From the NCBI GenBank assembly GCA_000508965.1, contig BAHV02000010.1, forward strand, positions 310,001 to 374,000: DNA of 64,000 bases, given 5' to 3'. Both the position numbers and the translations under genes were made by a program. Under the pieces are notes generated by a model. The model searched no databases, was not told the origin of the DNA, and saw only the letters and a list, made by a program, of their open reading frames with translations. Positions 8,397 through 16,400 of the stretch are shown here, one piece after another. Within the stretch, counting starts at the first letter, position 1. Every line of letters starts with the position of its first letter. Source of the DNA: Dielma sp000508965 (lineage in GTDB: Bacteria; Bacillota_I; Bacilli_A; Erysipelotrichales; Erysipelotrichaceae).

Positions 8397-8984
8397 ATGG
8401 CAATAAAAATTTATGTTGATCAGGGTCATAATCCGGGTACGATAAATGCCGGCGCGAGCGGCAATGGGGTAGTTGAAAGTGAAGTCACCTATTGGGTAGG
8501 TATCTATCTGGCGGGTTTCTTATATGCGGATCCACGTTTTAAGGTCAGGGTTTCCAGGCCTTTTCCCGATACGGTTGTCGGCACTGATACTAGCAGCAGT
8601 CTGCGTGCCCGAGTGGAAGCGGCTAATCTGTGGCCTGCGGATTATTTTATCAGTATTCATGTAAATTATAATCCCAGTCCGGCTTTAAACGGTTCAGAGG
8701 TTTATGTATATCGAGCAAATTCATCAGCGGCTGATTTGGCTGCCGATGTGCTTACTTCTATTGTAGATTTAGTAGGTACACGATACAATATGGTCAGACT
8801 GAATCCTTCATTATATGTACTGAGAGCAACGACAATGCCAGCGATATTAGTTGAATTGGGTTATCTGACTAATCTGATGGATGCTGAAAAATTGCTTGAT
8901 GACCAATATCTGTTCGCTTTTGCGATTTATATTGGCATATTAAATTATTTTGGCTATGCTTATGATCCGTTTCCAGCACCTTAA
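8397..8984 (+). CDS. N-acetylmuramoyl-L-alanine amidase (Amidase_3)
   Basis: Zinc amidase that cuts the bond between muramic acid and L-alanine in peptidoglycan. The 195 residues are essentially a bare Amidase_3 catalytic domain: DQGHNPG (first Zn His), VESEVTYWVG (Glu), DYFISIHVN (second Zn His) and ILVELGYLTN (catalytic Glu). There is no signal peptide, no membrane helix and no cell-wall-binding repeat. That suits an enzyme acting in the mother cell or released by lysis. GGAGGG gives a strong SD. The CATAGT box upstream and the collagen neighbours suggest a role in spore formation, germination or mother-cell lysis; this is inference. Confidence 0.88.
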   Translation: MAIKIYVDQGHNPGTINAGASGNGVVESEVTYWVGIYLAGFLYADPRFKVRVSRPFPDTVVGTDTSSSLRARVEAANLWPADYFISIHVNYNPSPALNGSEVYVYRANSSAADLAADVLTSIVDLVGTRYNMVRLNPSLYVLRATTMPAILVELGYLTNLMDAEKLLDDQYLFAFAIYIGILNYFGYAYDPFPAP

Positions 8985-9061
8985 AGCAATATCTTAAAGC
9001 TGGGTAAGTGTGTCATTTTTGTAATTATTAGGCAATGATTTAAAAGCTGGCTGGCATCGGG

Positions 9062-9105
9062 CATAGTATGGATGGAATGAGCCATTCATTCAGAAAGCAG
9101 GTGTT
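9062..9105 (+). promoter_or_regulatory. CATAGTATG box and leader hairpin of collagen-like gene 1
   Basis: CATAGTATG (9062-9070) is followed by a hairpin GAATGA-GCCAT-TCATTC (9075-9091) and then the block TCATTCAGAAAGCAGG (9086-9101), which is identical before all three collagen-like genes. The SD is the modest GCAGG. Confidence 0.6.
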
Positions 9106-9108
9106 AAC

Positions 9109-9681
9109 ATGAATTGCAATAGGAATAATTGTTCTTGCTCACATGATAAGTGCATGAATCAGTGTTGTACGGATCAGCCGCAATATGTTCAAGGACCGAC
9201 CGGTCCAATGGGACCGCAGGGCTTGCCGGGCGTTCAAGGTCCAACCGGTGCGACGGGAAGCGTTGTCTTAGCATATGGTTCTTTAAGCGGTTTGAATAAT
9301 GAGATACCAAATACGGTGGCTGCGCAGATGAAGTTTAATAAAGTTGGCCCCTTGTCAGATTCCATTACAGTCAGTCCATCAGGTAATGAACTGATCGTGG
9401 GCCGTGATGGAATCTATCAGATTACGATATCTCTCAGTGCCGAAGCAACGGTTGAAGCAGATATGGATCTGCCGTATCTTGACGCCTATATTACGGTTAA
9501 CAATCAGCCGGTCTTTGGTGATATTTCCTCTTTTTTCAAGATTTCAAACCGCAGTTCTACAACATTTACGATTCAGGCGGCCTTGTCTGCAGGAGATGCT
9601 GTCGGTGTCAGTGTAAGTTCAATTTTTCCATCTCTAGGTTATATGAACCGGATGCTGTCAATTATCCAATTAAGTGATTAA
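9109..9681 (+). CDS. Short collagen-like protein with Cys-rich N-terminus
   Basis: 190 residues. The N-terminal 27 residues are Cys-rich (MNCNRNNCSCSHDKCMNQCC) and resemble the starts of the other two collagen-like proteins here. A short Gly-X-Y segment of about eight triplets follows (GPTGPMGPQGLPGVQGPTGA), then a beta-rich C-terminal domain of about 130 residues. That domain resembles the TNF/C1q-like trimer-forming domain of BclA-type proteins, with GRDGIYQITISLSAEATVE as a typical strand pattern. No secretion signal is present, as expected for proteins assembled on the spore surface from the mother cell. It is likely an exosporium or spore-coat filament protein; the C-terminal assignment is by resemblance only. 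Confidence 0.8.
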   Translation: MNCNRNNCSCSHDKCMNQCCTDQPQYVQGPTGPMGPQGLPGVQGPTGATGSVVLAYGSLSGLNNEIPNTVAAQMKFNKVGPLSDSITVSPSGNELIVGRDGIYQITISLSAEATVEADMDLPYLDAYITVNNQPVFGDISSFFKISNRSSTTFTIQAALSAGDAVGVSVSSIFPSLGYMNRMLSIIQLSD

Positions 9682-9752
9682 TAGCTTATAAGCGTATTTT
9701 ATGTGGACTATATCTTATCTCTTTTTTATCAAGTGCAGAGCTTGATGTATCA

Positions 9753-9777
9753 ACAGGCAGCCAGACTGCCTGTTTTT
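9753..9777 (+). terminator. Terminator of collagen-like gene 1
   Basis: ACAGGCAG, loop CCAGA, CTGCCTGT and a T run. Confidence 0.8.
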
Positions 9778-9884
9778 GAGCTGTATTGAGTGCTGATAAT
9801 ATGAAAATGATGTTGAATGCAGCTTGGTATTTTATCATTTTTTATGTAATATAGGCGATTATCCTGAAGCCGTGTTGTGTCAAG

Positions 9885-9924
9885 CATAGTATGAAATGAA
9901 TGAATGTTTCATTCAGAAAGCAGG
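9885..9924 (+). promoter_or_regulatory. CATAGTATG box and leader hairpin of the bclB-like gene
   Basis: CATAGTATG (9885-9893), hairpin GAATGA-ATGTT-TCATTC (9898-9914) and the conserved TCATTCAGAAAGCAGG. The hairpin would start about 5 nt after the -10 element, so it would form the extreme 5' end of the mRNA. Confidence 0.6.
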
Positions 9925-9931
9925 CGATTCA

Positions 9932-12295
9932 ATGAATTATAATAAGAATAATCGTTCTTGTTCACAAGATGACTGGTATGAAAATGATAATCGTAATTGC
10001 TGTCATCCTAACCCATGCAATCCATGCAGACCTTGTTGTCAGGGGCCGACCGGCCCTACTGGACCAATGGGCCCACGCGGCTGTCAAGGTCCGCAGGGGA
10101 TGCCGGGTCCAATGGGTCCGCGCGGCACAACAGGTGCACAAGGACCTTTCGGTCCGCAAGGTCCACAAGGCGCTACAGGATCAAGGGGTCCAATGGGTCC
10201 GCAAGGAACGACGGGTGCTACTGGACCAATGGGGCCAATGGGTGTAACTGGTTCACAAGGCTTGCAGGGTCCGCAAGGTCCACGCGGCGCCACCGGCTTC
10301 ACCGGCGCAACCGGCCCAACCGGCGCCACCGGCTTTAGAGGCGCCACTGGCGCACAGGGTATTCAAGGTATTCAGGGGCTGCCGGGCAATACCGGCGCTG
10401 CTGGCGCAACAGGCGCAACAGGCATCGGTCTGCAAGGTGAACCAGGCCCAACTGGTCCGAGAGGGCCCATGGGATATACAGGCGCCACCGGTGCAGTAGG
10501 ACCAAAGGGAACTACCGGCGCGCAAGGCATTCAGGGCGAACAAGGCTTGCCGGGTACAACGGGAGCAACGGGTCCAGCAGGTGCTACGGGTATTGGTCTG
10601 CAAGGTCCGCAAGGTGTCACAGGATCAATGGGTCCAATGGGAGTCACTGGTGCTACAGGTCCTGAAGGGCCTGTTGGTATGCCGGGTATTCAAGGTGTAC
10701 AAGGTGAGCAAGGACTGCCGGGTAATACCGGATCAATGGGTCCAGCAGGTGCCACCGGCGCACAAGGTATTCAGGGCATTCAGGGCTTACCAGGCATCAC
10801 CGGTGCAACAGGACCGGAAGGTCCGATGGGAGAAGTCGGTCCGACCGGACTTCAGGGTGAACGCGGTGATCAGGGCTTACCGGGAAATACGGGAGCAACG
10901 GGTCCAGCTGGCGCTACCGGCGCGCAGGGAATCCAAGGCATTCAGGGCTTGCCAGGTGAAACTGGTGCAACAGGACCGGAAGGTCCGATGGGACCGGCTG
11001 GTATCACAGGCGCCACCGGTGCGCAGGGAATCCAAGGCATTCAGGGTTTAAAAGGTGAAACCGGTGCAACAGGGCCGGAAGGTCCGATGGGACCGGCCGG
11101 TATCACAGGCGCCACCGGCGCGCAAGGAATCCAAGGCATTCAGGGCTTGCCAGGTGAAACCGGTGCAACAGGACCGGAAGGTCCGATGGGAGAAGTCGGT
11201 CCGACCGGACTTCAGGGTGAACGCGGTGATCAGGGTTTACCGGGAAATACAGGTGCAACGGGTCCAGCCGGCGCCACTGGAGCACAGGGAATCCAAGGCA
11301 TTCAGGGTTTAAAAGGTGATACTGGTGCAACAGGACCGGAAGGCCCGATGGGACCAGCCGGCCCAACCGGTGTTCAAGGAATAAATGGTGAACAGGGAAT
11401 ACCGGGAAATACGGGAGCCACAGGCCCAATGGGCAACATCGGCCCGCAAGGTATTCAAGGCATTCAGGGATTAGTTGGTCCAACCGGACCAAGTGGAGTC
11501 ACTGGCGCAATGGGTCCAACCGGCCCAACCGGCGTTCAAGGTGTTCAGGGTGTTCAGGGCTTGCCGGGTCATGACGGTGCCACTGGAGCTACTGGCGCGA
11601 TGGGACCGACCGGACTTCAAGGTGAACGGGGTATTCAAGGCTTGCAAGGCAATACTGGCGCAACAGGTCCAGCCGGTCCAGCCGGCCCAACCGGTGTTCA
11701 AGGTGTTCAGGGAGTCCAAGGCTTACCAGGCAATACGGGAGCCACCGGCGCAACCGGCCCAGCTGGTGCCGGCGGCAGCTCAGCAATCATACCATTCAGT
11801 TCTGGTATACCTATGTCTTTAACAACAATTACCGGTGGTTTGATTGGTACACCAGGCTTTATCGGCTTCGGTTCATCAGCCCCGGGCCTGAGTATAACGG
11901 GAGGTACGATCGATTTAACAAATGCCGCGGGAACGCTGACCAACTTTGCCTTTTCTATGCCGCGCTCAGGCATCATTACGAGCATGTCCGCTTTCTTTAG
12001 TACAACAGCGGCTCTCTCTCTAGTTGGCACTTCGATTACAATCACAGCTCAGCTTTATGCCAGTGCAACGCCAAACAATAGCTTTACCGCTATTCCTGGT
12101 GCTTTAGTAACATTATTGCCAAGCATCTCAGGTGTAATTGCGGTCGGCACATTATCCTCTGGCACCACAACTGGATTGAATATCGCGGTGACAAATCAAA
12201 CACGCTTGCTGCTGGTATTTACTGCCACCGCATCAGGCTTATCCTTAGTGAATACAGTTGCTGGCTATGCCAGCGCGGGTATTGCGATAAGTTAA
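9932..12295 (+). CDS. Large collagen-like protein with BclB-type C-terminal domain
   Basis: 787 residues. The Cys-rich N-terminus (SCSQDDWYENDNRNCC, then CxxC clusters) leads into an uninterrupted Gly-X-Y region from about residue 35 to 615, dominated by GATGPT, GPMGPAG and GIQGIQGLPG triplets. The C-terminal 150 residues, starting SSAIIPFSSGIPMSLTTI, match the C-terminal domain of BclB-type exosporium glycoproteins, including FAFSMPRSGIITSMSAFFST and LVNTVAGYASAG. ATG 9932 is preferred: an in-frame ATG at 9896 would place the conserved leader hairpin inside the gene, and gene 1 cannot use the equivalent start. Thr-rich triplets are likely glycosylation sites. The coding DNA contains long internal repeats. 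Confidence 0.9.
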   Translation: MNYNKNNRSCSQDDWYENDNRNCCHPNPCNPCRPCCQGPTGPTGPMGPRGCQGPQGMPGPMGPRGTTGAQGPFGPQGPQGATGSRGPMGPQGTTGATGPMGPMGVTGSQGLQGPQGPRGATGFTGATGPTGATGFRGATGAQGIQGIQGLPGNTGAAGATGATGIGLQGEPGPTGPRGPMGYTGATGAVGPKGTTGAQGIQGEQGLPGTTGATGPAGATGIGLQGPQGVTGSMGPMGVTGATGPEGPVGMPGIQGVQGEQGLPGNTGSMGPAGATGAQGIQGIQGLPGITGATGPEGPMGEVGPTGLQGERGDQGLPGNTGATGPAGATGAQGIQGIQGLPGETGATGPEGPMGPAGITGATGAQGIQGIQGLKGETGATGPEGPMGPAGITGATGAQGIQGIQGLPGETGATGPEGPMGEVGPTGLQGERGDQGLPGNTGATGPAGATGAQGIQGIQGLKGDTGATGPEGPMGPAGPTGVQGINGEQGIPGNTGATGPMGNIGPQGIQGIQGLVGPTGPSGVTGAMGPTGPTGVQGVQGVQGLPGHDGATGATGAMGPTGLQGERGIQGLQGNTGATGPAGPAGPTGVQGVQGVQGLPGNTGATGATGPAGAGGSSAIIPFSSGIPMSLTTITGGLIGTPGFIGFGSSAPGLSITGGTIDLTNAAGTLTNFAFSMPRSGIITSMSAFFSTTAALSLVGTSITITAQLYASATPNNSFTAIPGALVTLLPSISGVIAVGTLSSGTTTGLNIAVTNQTRLLLVFTATASGLSLVNTVAGYASAGIAIS
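10801..11320 (+). repeat. Internal repeats of 360 bp and 99 bp in the collagen region
   Basis: The 60 bases starting at 10801 recur identically at 11161, and the flanks are near-identical for at least 60 more bases, giving a 360-bp (120-residue) period. Inside this, the GPMGPAGITGATG unit near 10980 recurs near 11079, a 99-bp (33-residue) period. Both periods are multiples of 9 nt and keep the Gly-X-Y frame, as expected for length variation by unequal recombination. Confidence 0.75.
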
Positions 12296-12299
12296 AAAA

Positions 12300-12332
12300 A
12301 TTCTTCTTGTGCAAATATCGCATAAGAAGAAT
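12300..12332 (+). terminator. Possible terminator after the bclB-like gene
   Basis: ATTCTTCTT / AAGAAGAAT with a 15-nt loop, just after the stop codon. No T run follows on the plus strand; the T run lies on the other side, so as a plus-strand terminator it is weak. Confidence 0.35.
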
Positions 12333-12390
12333 ACATAAATAATTGATTGCATTTTTATAGGGAAACAACTAAAGGTAGTTTAGATTCTTT

Positions 12391-12430
12391 CATAGTATGG
12401 AATGAATGAAGGCTTCATTCAGAAAGCAGG
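12391..12430 (+). promoter_or_regulatory. CATAGTATG box and leader hairpin of collagen-like gene 3
   Basis: CATAGTATG (12391-12399) is followed by a perfect 8-bp hairpin TGAATGAA-GGC-TTCATTCA (12403-12421), the longest of the three leader stems, and AGAAAGCAGG. Confidence 0.6.
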
Positions 12431-12437
12431 TGAAAGA

Positions 12438-13355
12438 ATGAATTATTATAAGAATCATGGTGCCTGTTCACAGGATGATTGGTTTAGCGATGAAAATTGG
12501 AACAGCTGCGGCGGTAACTCATGCCGTCGGCACTGCTGCCAAGGTCCAACCGGACCAATGGGCCCGCAGGGTAATCAAGGTATTCAAGGTATGCGCGGCG
12601 CAACCGGTCCAACCGGACCAACGGGTCCGCGAGGATATCAAGGTGCCCAAGGAATGCAGGGTTTAAGAGGTAATACCGGACCGACGGGTCCGCAAGGCAT
12701 CCAAGGTATTCAAGGTATGCGCGGCGCAACCGGTCCAACCGGACCGACAGGTCCGCAAGGCATCCAAGGTGCCCAAGGAATGCAGGGTTTAAGAGGTAAT
12801 ACCGGACCGATAGGCCCGCAAGGCATCCAAGGTATTCAAGGTATGCGCGGCGCAACCGGACCAACGGGCCCGCAAGGCGTTCAAGGCTTACAGGGAAATA
12901 CCGGCGCAATGGGTCCACAAGGTATTCAAGGTCCAATGGGACCAACGGGCGCAAGCGGTAATGGTATCTTTGCTTCCTTTATAAATTTTGGCGCTTTATT
13001 TACCAATGCCGCCGTAATTCCAATGGGCAGCAGCATCACAGATCCGACCGGCAATATCCAGCTGACAAGTGCCGACACGATCACATTACAGCCGGGCTAT
13101 TATTCAATATCCTATGAAGTATCAGGCATATTAAGAACTGACACATATATGCAGATTACTCCATACTACAATGGAAAAGCGCATCTCGAACATGGTGTTT
13201 ACTTCAAAACAGGCACAACCAATGCAAGTGCCTTTGGTGCTGTCACCTTTATCATCGAGGTTGTCAATCAAACCATATTCAATCTGACTTATAACAGCAC
13301 CGAATCAGCAAGAGAAGGTGCGCTGACAATCACGATTTTCAAGCTGGACAGATAA
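12438..13355 (+). CDS. Collagen-like protein with trimerisation-type C-terminal domain
   Basis: 305 residues. The start MNYYKNHGACSQDDWF closely resembles the bclB-like protein (MNYNKNNRSCSQDDWY), suggesting a shared N-terminal targeting motif. The Gly-X-Y region runs from about residue 35 to 170 and is built from repeats of GIQGIQGMRGATGPTGP and GAQGMQGLRGNTGP. The C-terminal 130 residues are beta-rich (LQPGYYSISYEVSGILRT, then AFGAVTFIIEVVN) and look like a BclA/C1q-like trimer domain; this is resemblance only. No signal peptide. ATG 12438 is chosen because the conserved leader ends just before it; an upstream in-frame ATG (12402) lies inside the leader hairpin. Confidence 0.82.
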   Translation: MNYYKNHGACSQDDWFSDENWNSCGGNSCRRHCCQGPTGPMGPQGNQGIQGMRGATGPTGPTGPRGYQGAQGMQGLRGNTGPTGPQGIQGIQGMRGATGPTGPTGPQGIQGAQGMQGLRGNTGPIGPQGIQGIQGMRGATGPTGPQGVQGLQGNTGAMGPQGIQGPMGPTGASGNGIFASFINFGALFTNAAVIPMGSSITDPTGNIQLTSADTITLQPGYYSISYEVSGILRTDTYMQITPYYNGKAHLEHGVYFKTGTTNASAFGAVTFIIEVVNQTIFNLTYNSTESAREGALTITIFKLDR

Positions 13356-13375
13356 ATCTCTAAACACGAAACAAT

Positions 13376-13447
13376 AAAAATGCACCCATTCTAATGATCC
13401 TCTTCCTGTCAACATTGGGAATCATACCAAGACCTCGGTGCATTTTT
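13376..13447. terminator. Bidirectional terminator between the collagen cluster and the GGDEF/EAL gene
   Basis: AAAAATGCACC (13376-13386) pairs with GGTGCATTTTT (13437-13447) across a 50-nt loop that may hold a second helix. A and T tracts lie on both sides, so it can serve both convergent genes. Confidence 0.65.
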
Positions 13448-13460
13448 ATATTTTCAATAC

Positions 13461-16400
13461 TTATTTTTTATGCTCACGACAATTATGGCTGGTGTCAAAA
13501 CGGTTAAAGATCACCGGTCTGCTATAAATATACCCCTGAATATAGGTACACCCCAGCTCCGCAAGAATATCGACCTGTTCCTTAATCTCAACACCCTCCG
13601 CAACATTATAGATATCCATTCTGCGGCACAGCTTTATGATAGATTCCAAAATCCACCGGGCATTTTCATTCTCAACCAGATAATCAACTAACCCCTTATC
13701 AAATTTCAATGTATCAAACTGAATATCTGAAATAATCGCAATATTGCTGAACTTAGCACCGAAATCATCCAAAGCGAGATGATATCCGGCCGCCTTGATT
13801 TCACGGCATTTTTTAATAACCGTATTCCTTTCGATTTCACCGATATTCTCCGTAATTTCAATTTCAATCAAATCCCGGTCAATATCATATTTCTGATTGA
13901 TCTGATTCATGCGTTCTACAAGCTGATCGCCCAATAAGGTAACTCTTGAAAAATTCAGTGATATAGGAATAAGGGCGATACCCTTCTTTTTCCACATGGC
14001 CAGCAGCTTATGTACTTCTTCAAAGATGAAGAAATCTACATAGAATATCAATCCGGTTATCTCTAAATAAGGGATAAACCGATTTGGTCCGATCAAACCA
14101 TGCTCTGTATCTTGATAACGAATCAGCGCTTCAGCACCGATTACATTGCCGTTTGCACTATTCACCTTCTGTTGGAGATACATTTTCAAATATTGCTTTT
14201 TGAGCGCTTCATTCAGCTTCTTATGCGCTTGAGCATGGCTGTCATTCTTATTAATCATCGCAAACTCACCATGATGCAGCTGCTTTTCCATATCTCTTTG
14301 TTCAATCGCGTTGTCAATCAGATTATATAAAGAAATCTGCTTTTCAGCCCATGAGGCACCCACTGTAACACTGCAAATTTTTTCGGCTTTGTCTTTAATA
14401 TCAGTAATACGCTTAATGAAAGAATCATACGTGATATTTTTAAAAACCATTAAAAATTCATCACTGTCAAAGCGATAGACATCCGCGTCAGTATTTTCCC
14501 TTGTTAAGGTATTTGCTAACCGTATCATAATATCATCGCCATACTTTAAACCATATCGTTTATTCAGATCCTTCAAGCCATTTATATCGACCATGATCAC
14601 ACCCATGGCTATCAAGGTATCCACCGGCAGATTTTTATGATAATTGAAAAAGCTGATACGGTTTTTAACCTTGGTCAATGGATCAAGCTCCTGATCACTT
14701 TCACTTTCTTCCTTAAAACGATAAAGCCGCCATTCATGAATGATGATGCTCTGCAACGCTTTTAAAAACCTGAGCTGGCTCTCATTATGCCTTACGCCGT
14801 CAATGCCGATCACCGCGGTTAATTGGTTATCTTCCAGCATTGGCACTAACAGATAAGCCGCTTTACTATCCAAAAGGGTTTCCGCGCAGCGCAGCTCCTT
14901 CATTTCCTCATGATATAACAAACTTCCATCTTCATGATCCATTGCCCACTGCTTGATCTCATCTATGTGCAGAAGCAATTTGCCATTCGATTTCAGGGAT
15001 TGAAGCTGTGCGTGTTCCGCCATGCTTTCATATAGCTGCTGATAGGGAACATCATATAGGAATACCCGCTCACATTCATAAAGCCTGCGTATTTCACCTA
15101 GGATTTCAACTGTATTGAGCGGAGAAGCTACCGTATAATAGAAACGATTGATAAACTCGGCCAAATCTACCTCACCCTTTTCAAGTGTTATATGAATGCG
15201 GTCATCCTCTGTCTGATTAGCTAAATTGATGCTCTGTGACATATCCTGCATGGTTCCCTTTGCTTTATGATATAATTCATCAAAGGATTTAGAGGTACGG
15301 TCAATGGCAGCGCCAAAGGTAATGTCAATAGGTTCCTGAACACCCGGAATGATTGAATACATCCGCATCGACTGCCTGATTTCATTGATATAGCGGGTAA
15401 TGCTCATTTCATCGAAATGATTATAAATAAATACGGCAAACTCACCGGCATACAGCTTACCAACCAGCTTGCTTTTTGAGAAGCATAAAAGTAAATGACT
15501 TGCCAGCTCAGAAAATACTTTATTGATATTATCATCAGTAAGTGCTGAAAAATTGCTTGAATCAACATGGAAAAGCAGCAGCGCGAACGGCTTATGATAA
15601 GCAGGTGCCCGTACTAAAACTTCATCAATCATTGCAGCTAGGGTATTCTTCGTATAAACACCGGTCAATGGCTCCTTCTCAACATTAATATGGATCAAAC
15701 TTTCAAGCACCTTGATTGTTTCGATATCCTGCAATACACCCAGCATATGAAGATCATTGCCGTTACCATCTAAGAAGGTTTTACTTAATGCTCTGACCCA
15801 TGACAGATTTCCATGTCTGTCCTTGCGACGGTAATCACATGTAATGAAGTTATTGCCATGTGAATATGCTTCTAAAACAGCTTCCTTGCTTAGAACTTTT
15901 TGAACTCTGAAGACATCCTCACTGCTGGCAGAGAATTTTTTTTGTAAATCTAAAATATCATCATAGGTTAAAACCTCATAATCCTTAATCGCTACACCTT
16001 CGATATAATCAATGCGGTTCTTAGTAATATTTCCCTTAAAGGAAGCGATCAAGTCTTTATTTTGAATGACCTGCGAAAATAATTCCTTTTGGTAAAGCAT
16101 CTGCGTTTCTTTTTGCTTAGTCACGTCTTCTCCGATAGCAACCGCGGTATCAGGCATTCCAAACTCATCATAGATCATGTGATAATGGATTCGCTCCCAC
16201 CACCAATGGATGCCATCCTTATCGATCGTCAAGACATCAGCCTGTATCTTAGGTATACCTTCACCTAGCTTTTTATACATATCTTTAACAATAGGGATAC
16301 TCATTGGATGAATAATGCCTCTTTCAATAATGGAATCAGGGATGTTTGTTTCAATCATATTTAAGGAGTGCATGTCAACCGCGCTCTCTGTTAAGAACAA

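Noticed and set aside
9040..9060. A -35 element for the collagen-gene boxes
   Set aside because: Neither the AC-N16 form of sigma-K nor the ATATT form of sigma-E is seen at the right distance in these four promoters, so only the -10-like box is claimed.
9896..9931. Upstream in-frame ATG for the bclB-like gene (and the equivalent at 12402)
   Set aside because: The sequence is the conserved leader hairpin shared with gene 1, where it cannot be read in frame; it also lacks an SD.
10080..11760. Regular short repeats that might suggest a CRISPR array
   Set aside because: The periodicity is 9 nt and multiples within one open frame encoding collagen triplets; there are no unique spacers.
9962..11822. 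Many long open frames on both strands across the collagen-like genes
   Set aside because: They arise from the repetitive Gly-X-Y codon pattern, lack SD sites, and encode Pro/Arg- or Val/Gln-rich low-complexity chains.
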